Assembly: GCF_038050405.1 (NCBI RefSeq)
Contig: NZ_CP150901.1
Span: 3,906,001-3,970,000 of the forward strand
DNA from: Paraburkholderia sp. IMGN_8
Lineage (GTDB): Bacteria > Pseudomonadota > Gammaproteobacteria > Burkholderiales > Burkholderiaceae
Length of the DNA stretch: 64,000 bases
Direction of reading: 5' to 3'
How positions within the stretch are numbered: the first letter of the stretch is position 1; the number at the start of each line of letters is the position of its first letter. Below, one piece after another: positions 1 to 9,395 of the stretch. The translations under genes were made by a program, and so were the position numbers. The notes beneath the pieces were generated by a model. The model did not search any database. It worked only from the letters and a program-made list of their open reading frames with translations, and had not been told where the DNA came from.

Positions 1-957
1 CAACCGCTTCCCGCCGCACGCTACCGCGCGATGGCTTGCGCGCGACAATTGTTCGTGTTTTCGCAAGCCGGCGATGCGGCGCATGCACAGGTGCTGTTCG
101 ACGCGCTGGTGCACACGTTTCAGGACACACGCCACGGTGGATGGATCTATAGCGTCGATGCGCAAGGCGCGCCGCTCGACACCACCAAAGATTTGTACAC
201 CCACGCGTTCGTCGTATTCGCGTGCGCGGAATATGGCCGCCGTTCCGGAAATCGCGACGCGCTGGAAGTCGTGCATCGCACGTCGACACTGATTCAGTCG
301 CGTTTTGCCGCCGACGGCGATCTTTTCAACGCCGCTTTGGACGCCGACTTCGCCGCCGTGACCGGCACGCCGATCCAGAATCCGCTGATGCATTTGACCG
401 AGGCCTGGCTGGCGGCCCGCGAAGCGACGCACGACGCCGCCTTCGACGCCGCGTTGAGCCGCCTTGCCGGCGCCGTCGCGCGTCATTTCGTGCATGCGCC
501 GACCGGCTGCGTCGCCGAGTTGCCGCTGGGCGCCGACGACAACCGTTTGGAGCCGGGGCATCAGTTCGAATGGTTCTGGCTGGTGAAACGCGGGGGCGCT
601 CTGTTTGAGGCCTCGGGTCTCAACGAAGCACTCACGCGCGCGTTCAGCTTTGCGCAGCAATACGGCGTGGATAAAGACACCGGCGGCGTTTGCGCGTCGC
701 TCGACGAAACCGGCCGGATCAAGGACGCCACCCAGCGGATCTGGGCGCAAACCGAATATCTGCGCGCACTGGCGAGCCACGACGACCCGGCTGCACTCGC
801 CGCGCTACCGGGCCAGATCGAACGTTTCCAGCAGCGCTTTCTGCGTCCGCAAGGCTGGTTCGAATGCAAGACACCGGCGGGTGAAGTGGCGAGGGCCGAC
901 ATGCCGTCGACCACGCCCTATCACCTTGCAACGGCCTACGAGGCGCTGCCGGGCTGA
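1..957 (+). CDS. AGE-family epimerase/isomerase, 5'-truncated by window edge
   Basis: The reading frame is open from base 1, so the true start lies upstream of the window; the first Met inside is at 31. The protein has the repetitive alpha/alpha-barrel look of the N-acylglucosamine 2-epimerase / mannose isomerase family, with aromatic and His-rich stretches such as GGWIYSVDAQG, KDLYTHAFVVFA, MHLTEAW and GHQFEWFWL. In this family these line the sugar pocket and include catalytic His residues. It would act on a free sugar in the cytoplasm (for example mannose to fructose, or an N-acyl hexosamine epimerisation); the substrate cannot be read from the sequence. No partner gene is visible downstream. 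Family assignment is firm, specificity is open. Confidence 0.8.
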   Translation, partial: QPLPAARYRAMACARQLFVFSQAGDAAHAQVLFDALVHTFQDTRHGGWIYSVDAQGAPLDTTKDLYTHAFVVFACAEYGRRSGNRDALEVVHRTSTLIQSRFAADGDLFNAALDADFAAVTGTPIQNPLMHLTEAWLAAREATHDAAFDAALSRLAGAVARHFVHAPTGCVAELPLGADDNRLEPGHQFEWFWLVKRGGALFEASGLNEALTRAFSFAQQYGVDKDTGGVCASLDETGRIKDATQRIWAQTEYLRALASHDDPAALAALPGQIERFQQRFLRPQGWFECKTPAGEVARADMPSTTPYHLATAYEALPG

Positions 958-1011
958 GCTGAGCGCCGTCAATGAACCGGACGCGGCCGGTTCAGCCGAC
1001 CGGCCGGTCGA

Positions 1012-1287
1012 TCAATACTCTTCGCGCTGCCAGGGTCCCCAATCGGCGTTGGCCGTTTTAAATCGCGTGAAGGTCGCGCTTTTTCCGGTGGGGGTGTCCG
1101 ACGTGTCGCCGTGCGGCTTCTGGTCGGTGGTGTGAAGGGCGAAAGCCTGGTGATCTTCGGTGTCGACGGTAATTCGGCCGACCGGATCCAGGGCGCCTTC
1201 TTGAGGTGATTTAGACTCCAATATCGCGAGATAGGGGGTCAAACGACTCCAGAACGATGTAAGTTCTTCTTGCAAATAATGTGTCAA
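1012..1287 (-). CDS. small conserved hypothetical protein (TTG start)
   Basis: A 91-residue protein beginning MTHYLQEELTSFW and ending PWQREEY, rich in charged and Thr/Ser residues, with no signal peptide or membrane segment. The start is TTG, supported by an AGGA six bases upstream in the reverse strand. It lies divergent to the cold-shock gene. I do not recognise a domain. The amino-acid composition looks protein-like and the RBS decides for a real gene, but no function can be assigned. Confidence 0.55.
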   Translation of the reverse strand: MTHYLQEELTSFWSRLTPYLAILESKSPQEGALDPVGRITVDTEDHQAFALHTTDQKPHGDTSDTPTGKSATFTRFKTANADWGPWQREEY

Positions 1288-1506
1288 TGTTTTTCCTGGA
1301 AGAGTAATACAACCAGTTTACCCTACCGGCCGGGGCACCCCTTCAAAATGCCTCGAAGGGCTCAAAACGGGGCTATCGGGGGAATACCCGAATACTTGTT
1401 GATTGGCGTCCATCATAAAGACGTGATACAACTCGTACTTCGCGCTCGATCTCGTGTTGAGAAATAGCGGTCGCGAATGCAACACACAACATTTACTGGA
1501 TTAAAA

Positions 1507-1710
1507 ATGGCAACAGGTACTGTGAAGTGGTTTAACGATGCAAAGGGCTTTGGCTTCATCACGCCGGACGACGGTGGCGAAGACCTGTTCGCGCACTTTT
1601 CGGAAGTTCAAGGTAGCGGCTTCAAGTCGCTGCAAGAAAACCAGAAGGTGACGTTTGAAGTTAAGCAAGGCCCGAAGGGCAAGCAGGCTGCGAACATCCA
1701 GCCGGCCTAA
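1507..1710 (+). CDS. cspA: cold-shock protein (CspA family)
   Basis: A 67-residue single cold-shock domain starting [18 protein letters not shown]. It carries RNP1 (KGFGFI) and an RNP2 variant (DLFAHF; the usual form is LFVHF), so it should bind single-stranded nucleic acid and melt mRNA structure in the cytoplasm. The ATG at 1507 is preferred over an in-frame ATG at 1477 because the family always begins at this point. Like other csp genes it is monocistronic, with a long upstream region (about 220 bases from the divergent gene) that probably includes an untranslated leader, and it ends in a strong hairpin terminator. Confidence 0.96.
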   Translation: MATGTVKWFNDAKGFGFITPDDGGEDLFAHFSEVQGSGFKSLQENQKVTFEVKQGPKGKQAANIQPA

Positions 1711-1756
1711 GTACCCTCAGGTACGCCTGGCACCCTTAGGCGCTTGCGTCTAAAGC

Positions 1757-1784
1757 AAAATGGCCCGCTCGCGCGGGCCATTTT
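1757..1784. terminator. bidirectional intrinsic terminator, cspA / MCP
   Basis: Perfect stem of 12 bp (A4 TGGCCCGC / GCGGGCCA T4) around a TCGC loop, with A and T tracts on the two sides. It lies between the convergent cspA and chemoreceptor genes and can end both transcripts. Confidence 0.9.
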
Positions 1785-1821
1785 CATTGGCGAACGCCAT
1801 TTTTCCAGGCGCTTGCACGGC

Positions 1822-3444
1822 TTAAATCGCCCGCACTTCCGACAGCGAAAACGCCGCAGCCTGGCCGCGCATGTCATCAATGTGTTGCGTGCGCAACACA
1901 GTTTCCGAAATTTCGAACACGGACACGGCCTGCTTCAGTTGCTGCGTCTGCTGGTGCAGCGAAGCCGCCGCTGCCGCCGCCTCTTCGACGAGCGCCGCAT
2001 TCTGCTGCGTCATCTCATCCATCTGCACCACTGCCTGATTGACCTGTTCGATGCCCGTGCTCTGCTCGAGCGACGACGCGCTGATCTCGGCCATCATCTG
2101 CGTGACGCGTGAAATCGATGCCGAAACGTTGCTCATGGCCTCGCCGGCATGCTCGACCAGCATCGAACCGCCCTGAATCTCGGCAACCGATTCGCTGATC
2201 AAGGTCTTGATTTCCTTGGCCGACTGCGCGCTGCGCTGGGCCAGCCCCCGCACCTCGCCCGCTACCACCGCGAAGCCGCGGCCCTGTTCGCCCGCGCGGG
2301 CCGCTTCGACGGCCGCGTTCAACGCGAGGATATTGGTCTGGAACGCAATGCCGTCGATCACCGAAATGATCTCGGCGATCTTGTCCGAGCTTTGCGCGAT
2401 GCCGCGCATCTTCACGACCACTTCGTTGACCACTTCGCTGCCGCGCGAGGTCGCATCGAGCGCCGTCTCGGCGAGCGCGTTGGCTTCGCGGGCGTGCTCG
2501 GCGTTCTGGCGCACGGTGGCGGTCAGCTCTTCCATGCTCGACGCGGTTTCTTCGAGCGATGCCGCCTGGTTTTCGGTGCGCGCGGACAGATCGGCGTTGC
2601 CGGTGGCGATTTCGTCGGCGCCCAGGTGGATCGAGTCGGCGGATTCGCGCACGGTCTGCACGGTGCGCGCGACGCTCGCCTGCATTTTCGCGAGGCCGGA
2701 GAAGAGACGCCCGATTTCATTAGTGCCGCGCGACGCGATCGGCTGGTTGAGGCGGCCCAGCGCGATGCGCTCGAAGTGACGGCCAGCTTCTTCGAGCGGC
2801 GCCACCACGCCCCGGCGCAACGCCATATAAACCGCAAACGTGCCCACTACCAGCAACAGCAGAATGGCGATGCTGACGCCGCGGAACATCGCCATGCGGG
2901 CGTCGATCGAATCGAGCGACGCGCGGCTCGCCGCGTCGCCGAACTGCACGAAGTTGTGCGACTCCGCGAGGTAGGCGTCCTGGAACGACTGGGTCGGCTG
3001 GTCGAGAAACGCCTGGATATTGTTCGAGTCGAGGAACTGCACCAGCTCCGCGAGCGCGTCGTGCAGCTTTTTATAGCGCTCGGCCAACGCCGTGGCGCGG
3101 GCGCTGTTTTCGTCGCTGGTCTTCTGCGCGCTCATGAAAGCGGCGAATGACTGATCGGCGGCCGTCAGTTGTTCACGGGCGTGCTGCACGATGTCGGCCG
3201 GCTCGGCGCCGCCGCGCACCATCCGCGTACCGGCGCGCGACAGGTTGATACGGGCATCCATCAGATGTTGCGTCGTTTCATTGACTGCATCGACCTGCTT
3301 CAACGCGATATTCGACAGATCGCCCACGTCGTCGTGAGTGCGCGTGAGCGACCAGAACCCCAGGCCGACGGTCACAAGCTGGAACACGCAGAACGCGGCC
3401 AGGACACATAACAGGCCGGATGCAACCTTGATCTTGCTGAACAT
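1822..3444 (-). CDS. methyl-accepting chemotaxis protein
   Basis: A 540-residue inner-membrane chemoreceptor. In order: an N-terminal membrane segment ([16 protein letters not shown]), a periplasmic four-helix ligand-binding region of about 150 residues of the Tar/Tsr type, a second membrane segment ([21 protein letters not shown]), a HAMP linker, and a long cytoplasmic signalling coiled coil with the conserved hairpin tip ([32 protein letters not shown]) that docks CheA/CheW. Methylation-type Glu/Gln residues flank the tip. There is no C-terminal CheR-tethering pentapeptide. The ATG at 3444 is chosen for the upstream AGGTG; a GTG at 3453 is also in frame. No che genes are nearby; the ligand is unknown. 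A sigma-28-like promoter lies upstream. Confidence 0.95.
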   Translation of the reverse strand: MFSKIKVASGLLCVLAAFCVFQLVTVGLGFWSLTRTHDDVGDLSNIALKQVDAVNETTQHLMDARINLSRAGTRMVRGGAEPADIVQHAREQLTAADQSFAAFMSAQKTSDENSARATALAERYKKLHDALAELVQFLDSNNIQAFLDQPTQSFQDAYLAESHNFVQFGDAASRASLDSIDARMAMFRGVSIAILLLLVVGTFAVYMALRRGVVAPLEEAGRHFERIALGRLNQPIASRGTNEIGRLFSGLAKMQASVARTVQTVRESADSIHLGADEIATGNADLSARTENQAASLEETASSMEELTATVRQNAEHAREANALAETALDATSRGSEVVNEVVVKMRGIAQSSDKIAEIISVIDGIAFQTNILALNAAVEAARAGEQGRGFAVVAGEVRGLAQRSAQSAKEIKTLISESVAEIQGGSMLVEHAGEAMSNVSASISRVTQMMAEISASSLEQSTGIEQVNQAVVQMDEMTQQNAALVEEAAAAAASLHQQTQQLKQAVSVFEISETVLRTQHIDDMRGQAAAFSLSEVRAI

Positions 3445-3490
3445 CGTTAACACCTGAATTGCAAAAGAATGGCAGGGAGCTACCTTCGGG

Positions 3491-3517
3491 TTAACGGCGA
3501 CGCCAGGCGTGTCTTGA
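3491..3517 (-). promoter_or_regulatory. sigma-28 (FliA)-like promoter of the chemoreceptor gene
   Basis: On the minus strand: TCAAGACA-N11-GCCGTTAA, about 47 bases ahead of the ATG. This resembles the FliA consensus (TAAAGTTT-N11-GCCGATAA) and has exactly the same -10 octamer and spacing as the site before the second chemoreceptor at 34646-34672. Confidence 0.75.
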
Positions 3518-3715
3518 GATCAATTTCCCTAAAAATCGCCTTACGTCCCCTTTTTATCGGCCAACTTCACAATTGCGGTCGTTTTGCACAACAATGTGTG
3601 GCGGATTTTTCCGAATCACCTTGACGCCGTGCACACAGGCTTCCTAGAGTGGGTAGGGACTGCACAACGCACGCCAGTGCAGATGCCACCGCGGGCCATG
3701 CCCGAAGGAATCAAG

Positions 3716-4150
3716 ATGACCGACCTCCTCGACCGGGCGCGCGGCGCACTGCATGCCCAGCCGTTCAGCATGCTGCTTGGCGCCGAGTTGATGCACACGG
3801 GCACCAGCGAACTGACGCTGTCTCTGCCGATCCGCGACGAACTGCGGCAGCAGCATGGCTTCGTGCATGGCGGCGTCATCAGCTATCTCGCCGACAACGC
3901 GCTGACGTTCGCCGGCGCGTTATCGCTGGGACCGAAGGTCGTGACCGGCGAGTACAAGATCAACTATCTGCGGCCGGCGATCAACGGCACGCTGATCGCG
4001 CGCGCCAAGGTCATCTACGCGGGTCAGACTCAGGCGACCTGCCAATGCAACGTGTACGTGATGGACGGCAATCGCGAGAAGCTTGTTGCGGTTGCGCAAG
4101 GCACGGTCAATCGGATCAGTGATAGCAGCGAGCACGAACCGGCGGGTTAA
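3716..4150 (+). CDS. PaaI-family hotdog-fold thioesterase
   Basis: A 144-residue single-hotdog protein. The motif HGFVHGGVISYLADNALTFAG matches the catalytic HGG(x)xxxxxD loop of the PaaI/4HBT group, which hydrolyses acyl- or aryl-CoA thioesters in the cytoplasm. The ATG at 3716 is preceded by AAGGA at ideal distance; upstream in-frame Met codons lack such a site. It stands alone between the divergent chemoreceptor and the convergent L-fucose operon, so its CoA substrate cannot be inferred from context. Confidence 0.88.
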   Translation: MTDLLDRARGALHAQPFSMLLGAELMHTGTSELTLSLPIRDELRQQHGFVHGGVISYLADNALTFAGALSLGPKVVTGEYKINYLRPAINGTLIARAKVIYAGQTQATCQCNVYVMDGNREKLVAVAQGTVNRISDSSEHEPAG

Positions 4151-4326
4151 ACGCGCGGCGGCCGCTAGTCATAACCGCACCGCCGTAAAGCCGGTTGCTC
4201 ACTCGGCATCGCGCCCGCCACCACCACGCAGCACGTGCGTATCCTCGCTGACGCCGGGCTTGCGCAGCTGCTCAAAGCTCAGCGTGTGTGAACCCGCCTG
4301 AACGCTCCCGCCAAGAACGGGGTCAT

Positions 4327-4368
4327 AAAAAAAGGCCGTTCCTGCTCGACGCGGGAACGGCCCTTTTT
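4327..4368. terminator. terminator at the end of the L-fucose operon
   Basis: Inverted repeat GGCCGTTCC / GGAACGGCC with an 11-base loop, bounded by A-rich and T-rich tracts, so it works on either strand. It closes the minus-strand operon that ends at 4401 and may also end the thioesterase transcript. The rest of 4151-4400 holds no convincing gene. Confidence 0.85.
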
Positions 4369-4400
4369 CATCATCAACACCTTTCGACTACACCCGCCAC

Positions 4401-5249
4401 TCACTCCGCCGCATAAGTCTTCTGCGTCTGCTCGCCTAAGCCTTCGATACCCAGACGGATCGTCTGTCCCGGCTTCAGATACACCGGATTCGGCTTCACG
4501 CCCATGCCGACGCCCGGCGGCGTGCCGGTCGAAATCACGTCGCCCGGTTGCAGGCTCATGCACTGCGACACATACGACACCAGCTTCGCGACGCCGAACA
4601 CCATCGTCTTCGTGCTGCCGTTCTGATAGCGATGGCCGTCCACTTCGAGCCACAGGCTCAGGTTCTGCGGATCCGCAACTTCGTCGCGCGTGACGACCCA
4701 CGGGCCGATCGGGCCGAACGTATCGAAGCCCTTGCCCTTATCCCACGTGCCGCCGCGCTCGATCTGCCATTCGCGTTCCGACACGTCATTGATCACGCAA
4801 TAACCGGCGACGTAATCGAGCGCGTTGGCTTCGTCGACGTATTTCGCCGGCTTGCCGATCACCACGCCGAGTTCGACTTCCCAGTCGGTCTTTTGCGAGC
4901 CGCGCGGAATTTCGACGTCGTCGTGCGGGCCGCTGATCGCGCTCGTCCACTTGTTGAAAATCACCGGCTCGGCCGGCACCGGCAGATTCGATTCCGCCGC
5001 ATGATCCGCATAGTTCAGCCCAATGCAGATGAACTTGCCGATCTTGCCGACGCACGGGCCGAGACGCGGATTGCCTTCGACCAGCGGCAGCGAAGCCGGA
5101 TCGACCGCGCGCAGTTTGGCGAGACCTTCAGCGGTCAGCGCGGCGCCGTCGATATCGGCGACCACTTTCGACAGATCGCGAATCTTGCCCTGCGCGTCGA
5201 GCAAGCCCGGCTTTTCCTGACCTTTCGGCCCATAACGAAGCAGTTTCAT
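4401..5249 (-). CDS. FAH-family 2,4-diketo-3-deoxy-L-fuconate hydrolase (predicted)
   Basis: A 282-residue fumarylacetoacetate-hydrolase-fold protein. Seen: KFICIGLNYADHAAESN near residue 75, the acidic metal-binding segment DWEVELGVVIG, and the C-terminal LQPGDVISTGTPPGVGMG signature. The family cleaves C-C bonds of diketo acids with a divalent metal. Together with the adjacent SDR, lactonase, sugar dehydrogenase and dehydratase it fits the last step of non-phosphorylative L-fucose breakdown, giving pyruvate and L-lactate. It is the last gene of the operon, 36 bases after the SDR gene. The family is certain; the exact substrate is inferred from context. Confidence 0.88.
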   Translation of the reverse strand: MKLLRYGPKGQEKPGLLDAQGKIRDLSKVVADIDGAALTAEGLAKLRAVDPASLPLVEGNPRLGPCVGKIGKFICIGLNYADHAAESNLPVPAEPVIFNKWTSAISGPHDDVEIPRGSQKTDWEVELGVVIGKPAKYVDEANALDYVAGYCVINDVSEREWQIERGGTWDKGKGFDTFGPIGPWVVTRDEVADPQNLSLWLEVDGHRYQNGSTKTMVFGVAKLVSYVSQCMSLQPGDVISTGTPPGVGMGVKPNPVYLKPGQTIRLGIEGLGEQTQKTYAAE

Positions 5250-5285
5250 CCTGACACGTCCTTTTTCAGTGATATTCAGTGTGCG

Positions 5286-6029
5286 TCAGTTCGACCAGCC
5301 GCCGTCGATCACATGCGCGTGACCGGTGGTAAACGACGATTCGTCGGACGCGAGATACAGCGCCAGCGCGGCGATCTCTTCGGGCTTGCCGACACGGCCC
5401 ATCGGCTGACGCGCGACAAAGGCCGCCTGCACGACGTCGAGCGTCACGCCTTGCGCCCGAGCCTGCTCGGCGATCCGCTGTTCGAGCGACGGCGAAGCCA
5501 CCGTGCCCGGGCAGATCGCGTTACAGCGTACACCACGCGTGATGAAGTCCGCAGCAACGGACTTCGTCAGACCGATCACCGCGGCTTTCGACGCGCTGTA
5601 CGCAAAGCGGTTCGGCACGCCCTTCACGCTCGACGCCGCCGACGACATATTGATGATCGAGCCGCCGCCCTTTTCCAGCATGGCCGGCAAGAACGCACGG
5701 ATCGTGCGGTACATCGCCTTCACATTCAGGTCGAACGCGAAGTCCCAATCTTCTTCGCTGCATTCGAGAATCGTACCGGCGTGCACAAAGCCCGCGCAAT
5801 TGAACAGCACGTCGATCGCGCCGAGTTCGGCGGACAGCGCCTTGATCGCCGCGTCGTCGCGCACGTCGAGCTTGCGCGCTTCGACCGGCTTGCCGGCGAG
5901 CCCGTCGATGCGGATATCGGTGGCGATCACGCGCGCGCCTTCGCGTGCGTATAGCTCCGCGGTGGCGAGACCGATGCCTTGTCCCGCCGCGGTGATCAGG
6001 GCCGTTTTGCCGGCCAGTCTTTGTGTCAT
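5286..6029 (-). CDS. SDR, predicted 2-keto-3-deoxy-L-fuconate dehydrogenase
   Basis: A 247-residue classical short-chain dehydrogenase with the cofactor loop TAAGQGIGLATA, the NNAG-equivalent FNCAGFVHAG, the catalytic Ser in INMSSAASS and YSASKAAVIG (Tyr-x3-Lys). In the L-fucose pathway an enzyme of this type oxidises C4 of 2-keto-3-deoxy-L-fuconate with NAD+ to the 2,4-diketo acid, which the next gene product would cleave. A GGAG lies six bases before the ATG. Substrate specificity is inferred from the operon. Confidence 0.88.
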   Translation of the reverse strand: MTQRLAGKTALITAAGQGIGLATAELYAREGARVIATDIRIDGLAGKPVEARKLDVRDDAAIKALSAELGAIDVLFNCAGFVHAGTILECSEEDWDFAFDLNVKAMYRTIRAFLPAMLEKGGGSIINMSSAASSVKGVPNRFAYSASKAAVIGLTKSVAADFITRGVRCNAICPGTVASPSLEQRIAEQARAQGVTLDVVQAAFVARQPMGRVGKPEEIAALALYLASDESSFTTGHAHVIDGGWSN

Positions 6030-6083
6030 CTACGACTCCAGTTGAATGGGCTTCTCTTGTCTTCGCGACCCGTCTTCATCGCG

Positions 6084-6914
6084 TCAAAGTCGATAAAACG
6101 CGGCGGCGTTGCCGCCGAAAACCGCCTCGCGCTCGCCGTCGCTCAAGGACGCGAGCAAGGTGTTCGCCACCGAATGCCACAACAGATAGTCGCCGTTCAG
6201 ATCGAGCACCGGCCAGTCGCTGCCCCACATCAAACGCGCTGGACCGAACGACGCCAGCAGATGATCGACATACGGCTGCAAGGTTTCTTCGGTCCAGCCA
6301 GGTGCTGCCTCCGTAACGAGCCCCGACAGCTTGCAATGCACGTGCGGCAACGCTGCGAGCCGCGTGATCGCGTCGGCCCATGTTTGCCAACCCGCGCGAG
6401 CGTAACGGATCGGCGGCTTCGCACCATGGTCGACGACGATGCGCAGCGCCGGAAAGCGCGTCGCGAAGGTTTCGAAGTGCTCGACGTGGCGCGCGTAAAT
6501 CAGCGCGTCGAACGCAAGATCGTGTGCGATCAGGGCTTCAATCGCGGGGGTGAGATCGGGGTTGGCGATCCACGTATTGTCAGGCAAATCCTGCAACATC
6601 GGCCGCACGCCTTTGAACTTCGGCTCATGCGCGAAGGCATCGATCACGTCCGGCGCAGTCGGCAACAACAACGGCACCCAACCGACCACGCCCGCAATCG
6701 ACGGCTCATGGCGCGCAATATCCAGCAAGTAACGCGTTTCATCGATGGTCGGTGCCGCCTGCACTACCACCGTTCGCTCGATTCCCGCTCTGTCGCGCAA
6801 CGGTGCGAGGTCGGCGGGGCCAAACGGGCGATACAGGGTTTTCAGTTCCGGTGTGAGCCACTCGTAATCGCCGCGCGCGGGGTCCCAATAGTGCTGGTGG
6901 GCGTCGATATGCAT
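6084..6914 (-). CDS. amidohydrolase-family L-fuconolactonase (predicted)
   Basis: A 276-residue amidohydrolase_2 protein. It begins MHIDAHQHYWDP with the HxH metal motif at residues 6-8 and has later conserved elements IVVDHGAKPP and LMWGSDWPV with the metal-binding Asp. Members of this group (PMD/YgiD-like lactonases) open sugar acid lactones such as L-fucono-1,5-lactone and L-rhamnonolactone. It starts six bases after the sugar dehydrogenase stop codon, indicating coupled translation with the enzyme that makes its substrate. Confidence 0.87.
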   Translation of the reverse strand: MHIDAHQHYWDPARGDYEWLTPELKTLYRPFGPADLAPLRDRAGIERTVVVQAAPTIDETRYLLDIARHEPSIAGVVGWVPLLLPTAPDVIDAFAHEPKFKGVRPMLQDLPDNTWIANPDLTPAIEALIAHDLAFDALIYARHVEHFETFATRFPALRIVVDHGAKPPIRYARAGWQTWADAITRLAALPHVHCKLSGLVTEAAPGWTEETLQPYVDHLLASFGPARLMWGSDWPVLDLNGDYLLWHSVANTLLASLSDGEREAVFGGNAAAFYRL

Positions 6915-6920
6915 CGTCAG

Positions 6921-7961
6921 TCAATCCTCCGGCGCGGGCGCGCGGCGGTCGAGCAAGCCCTCGTCGCGCAACGCGGACCACAACGCCGCGGGGATCGGCT
7001 GCTCGAACGACGCCACGTTCTCGCGCAATTCATCGGCACTGCGCGCGCCGGTCAGCACGGTGGCGACCGCCGGATGCGCATAGGGAAATTGCAAGGCTGC
7101 GGCGGCAAGCGGCACGCCATGCACGCGGCACACCGCTTCCAGCCGTGCGACGCGCTCGACCACTTCGCGCGGCGCATCGCCGTAGTTGAATTTCAGATCG
7201 CCTTCGACGCCGCGCGCCAGAATGCCCGAATTGAACGCGCCGCCTAACAGGATGCTGACGCCGCGCTTTTCGCATGCCGGCAGCAGGTCGTCGAGGGTGG
7301 TCTGTTCGAGCAGCGTATAACGGCCCGCGAGCAACGCGCAATCGATATCGAACTCCGCCATCGCGTCGAGTATTACCGCGCCTTCGTTGACGCCGAGCCC
7401 GACCGCCTTAACCGCACCCGATGAACGCAACTCGTCGAGCGCGCGAAAGCCGCCACCTTCGGTCAGTTGCCGCCAGTAATGGGGATTCTTGTCGCCGTGC
7501 GTGACACGGCCGATATCGTGCACCAGCAGGATGTCGATATCGACGATGCCCAGGCGCTGCTGGCTGTCTTCGAACGACCGCAGAATGCCGTCGTGCGTGT
7601 AGTCGTAGATCGCTTCGAACGGCAGCGGGTTTTGCCAGCCTTCGCTGCCGTCGTAGGGCGTGGTGCGCGGCACGAAGCGGCGCCCCACTTTGGTGGACAG
7701 CACGAACTCGCTGCGCGGATAGCAGCGCAACGCGTCGCCCAGACGATGCTCGGCTTTCGTATGGCCGTAATGCGGCGCGGTATCGAAGTAACGCACGCCC
7801 GTGTCCCACGCGGCGGCGATCGTTGCGTGCGCTTCGTCATCGGACAGATCGCGGTAAAGGCCGCCCAGTGGCGCCGTACCGAGCCCCAATCCGCTCACTT
7901 GCAGCGCGCGGCGGCCGATGCCGCGCCGCTGCCCGATCTTCGAACCGATCGTTGCCGTCAT
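6921..7961 (-). CDS. aldo/keto reductase, predicted L-fucose 1-dehydrogenase
   Basis: A 346-residue aldo/keto reductase with GLGLGTAPLGGLY, the catalytic Asp/Tyr segment YFDTAPHYG, the Lys in STKVGRRF and the His in LLVHDIG. It belongs to the D-threo-aldose / L-fucose dehydrogenase branch, which oxidises the anomeric carbon of L-fucose (also L-galactose, D-arabinose) to the lactone with NAD(P)+. AGGAG precedes the ATG. This would be the first catabolic step after uptake. Confidence 0.87.
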   Translation of the reverse strand: MTATIGSKIGQRRGIGRRALQVSGLGLGTAPLGGLYRDLSDDEAHATIAAAWDTGVRYFDTAPHYGHTKAEHRLGDALRCYPRSEFVLSTKVGRRFVPRTTPYDGSEGWQNPLPFEAIYDYTHDGILRSFEDSQQRLGIVDIDILLVHDIGRVTHGDKNPHYWRQLTEGGGFRALDELRSSGAVKAVGLGVNEGAVILDAMAEFDIDCALLAGRYTLLEQTTLDDLLPACEKRGVSILLGGAFNSGILARGVEGDLKFNYGDAPREVVERVARLEAVCRVHGVPLAAAALQFPYAHPAVATVLTGARSADELRENVASFEQPIPAALWSALRDEGLLDRRAPAPED

Positions 7962-8039
7962 TGACCGCGTCTCCTGTGATTAAACGTGTTTTAGCACGCG
8001 CGGACGAGGTTTGCCCAGCGCGTTCGTGGACCGATCTGC

Positions 8040-9353
8040 TCAGTGCGCCTCGATCGCGACAACCCGATGCGGCGCTGCAGCGCTCGACGGCAAGCACGCC
8101 GGGCCGACCGGTTCGAAGGTCTTGTAAGTCAGAATGAATTCCTGATGCCCGAGCATCTCCGATTTCGATGCCGCGCCTCGGGACACCGCCACCGTTTGCT
8201 CGAATACTTCGCGGCCGACTTCGTCGAGCGTGCCGCGTCCTTCGAGAATGCGGCCCGCATCGACATCCATATCGCCGGCCAGATTGCGATACGTCGCCGG
8301 ATTCGCGCACACCTTGATAACCGGCGAAATCGCCGAGCCGACCACCGAGCCCCGGCCGGTGGTGAACAGAATCACATGCGCGCCGCATGCGATCAATTCG
8401 CCGATTTCCGCGTTGTCGCTGATGTTCGGAAAGCCGAAGCGCGGTTCGCCGTCCGGCACGACATCGAGCAGATAAAGGCCACCGGTCGGCGGCACATCGC
8501 CCGGTTTGACGATGCCGACAATCGGCGACGCGCCGCTTTTGGCATACGCGCCTAAAGATTTCTCTTCCTGCGTAGTCAGGCCGCCGTCCGCATTGCCGAC
8601 CGCGAAGCTGCCATGCCCGAGAATCGAGTAATAGCGCGCCGCCTTCGCCACGCACGCGACGATTGCGTCGCCGAGATCGGGTCGCGCCGCGCGCGTTTTC
8701 ATATGAAATTCGCAACCCACCAGTTCGCCGGTTTCTTCGAAGATGCAGGTGGCGCCCGCGTCGATCAGATGATCGAACGCGCGGCCCACAGCCGGATTCG
8801 CGGTGATGCCGCTGGTGCCGTCCGAGCCGCCGCAGATCGTGCCGATCACCAGCTCGCTCAGCGCCATCGGCACTTTCTGTTGCGCGGCGAGCTGCTTGCG
8901 CGCGTCGCGAATCCAGTCGACCCCGTATTGAATCGTGCTGCGTGTGCCGCCTTTTTCCTGAATCGTCAGTATTTCGACGGGACGGCCGCTCGCGCGCACC
9001 ACGTCCGCCAGATAGTGCTTGTTCATGCTCTCGCAACCGAGCGACACGAACAGCACCGCGCCCACATTCGGGTGCGTGGTGAGACGCTCAAGCATTTTCT
9101 CGGCGTAACCGTTCGGATAGCAGCCGGGAAAGCCGATCAGATGCACCGGCGGCTCACGCTCGGCAGAAAGATTATCGAATGCATCCAGCGGCTCGCGAAA
9201 CTGCGTGACGATCTCGCGCGCGACGTGGTGCGCGCACTCGACCAGATACGCCACCGCGACCACGTTGCGGATGCCTTTGCGGCCATCGCTGCGCAGGTAG
9301 CCTTGCAGCGTCGGCTGCTGTGCGGTGGCAGATGCTACGGAAGTGTCAGTCAT
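8040..9353 (-). CDS. UxaA-family dehydratase large subunit, predicted L-fuconate dehydratase
   Basis: A 437-residue protein matching the C-terminal catalytic part of altronate/galactarate dehydratases: GYLRSDGRKGIRNVVAVAYLVEC, GCYPNGYAEKML, GTICGGSDGTSGITANPAVG and ILFTTGRGS. These enzymes bind iron and remove water from aldonic or aldaric acids. The pathway here needs an L-fuconate dehydratase and no enolase-type FucD is present, so this protein with the next small gene is the candidate. The ATG at 9353 follows GGA; a longer open frame upstream lacks an RBS. I recall mutant-fitness work on Burkholderia phytofirmans assigning this role to a two-subunit UxaA-type enzyme. Confidence 0.85.
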   Translation of the reverse strand: MTDTSVASATAQQPTLQGYLRSDGRKGIRNVVAVAYLVECAHHVAREIVTQFREPLDAFDNLSAEREPPVHLIGFPGCYPNGYAEKMLERLTTHPNVGAVLFVSLGCESMNKHYLADVVRASGRPVEILTIQEKGGTRSTIQYGVDWIRDARKQLAAQQKVPMALSELVIGTICGGSDGTSGITANPAVGRAFDHLIDAGATCIFEETGELVGCEFHMKTRAARPDLGDAIVACVAKAARYYSILGHGSFAVGNADGGLTTQEEKSLGAYAKSGASPIVGIVKPGDVPPTGGLYLLDVVPDGEPRFGFPNISDNAEIGELIACGAHVILFTTGRGSVVGSAISPVIKVCANPATYRNLAGDMDVDAGRILEGRGTLDEVGREVFEQTVAVSRGAASKSEMLGHQEFILTYKTFEPVGPACLPSSAAAPHRVVAIEAH

Positions 9354-9395
9354 GATCGTTCCAGCGTGGCGCGCGGCCACTTCAATGTGCACAAA

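Noticed and set aside
4200..4320. A protein-like minus-strand peptide (GSHTLSFEQLRKPGV...) after the L-fucose operon
   Set aside because: It runs back into the terminator hairpin, has no start codon with an RBS, and could be chance; kept out of the feature list.
4548..5954. A 468-codon + strand frame antisense to the hydrolase and SDR genes
   Set aside because: Typical high-GC shadow frame: His/Arg-rich translation without any domain, opposite two well-recognised enzymes.
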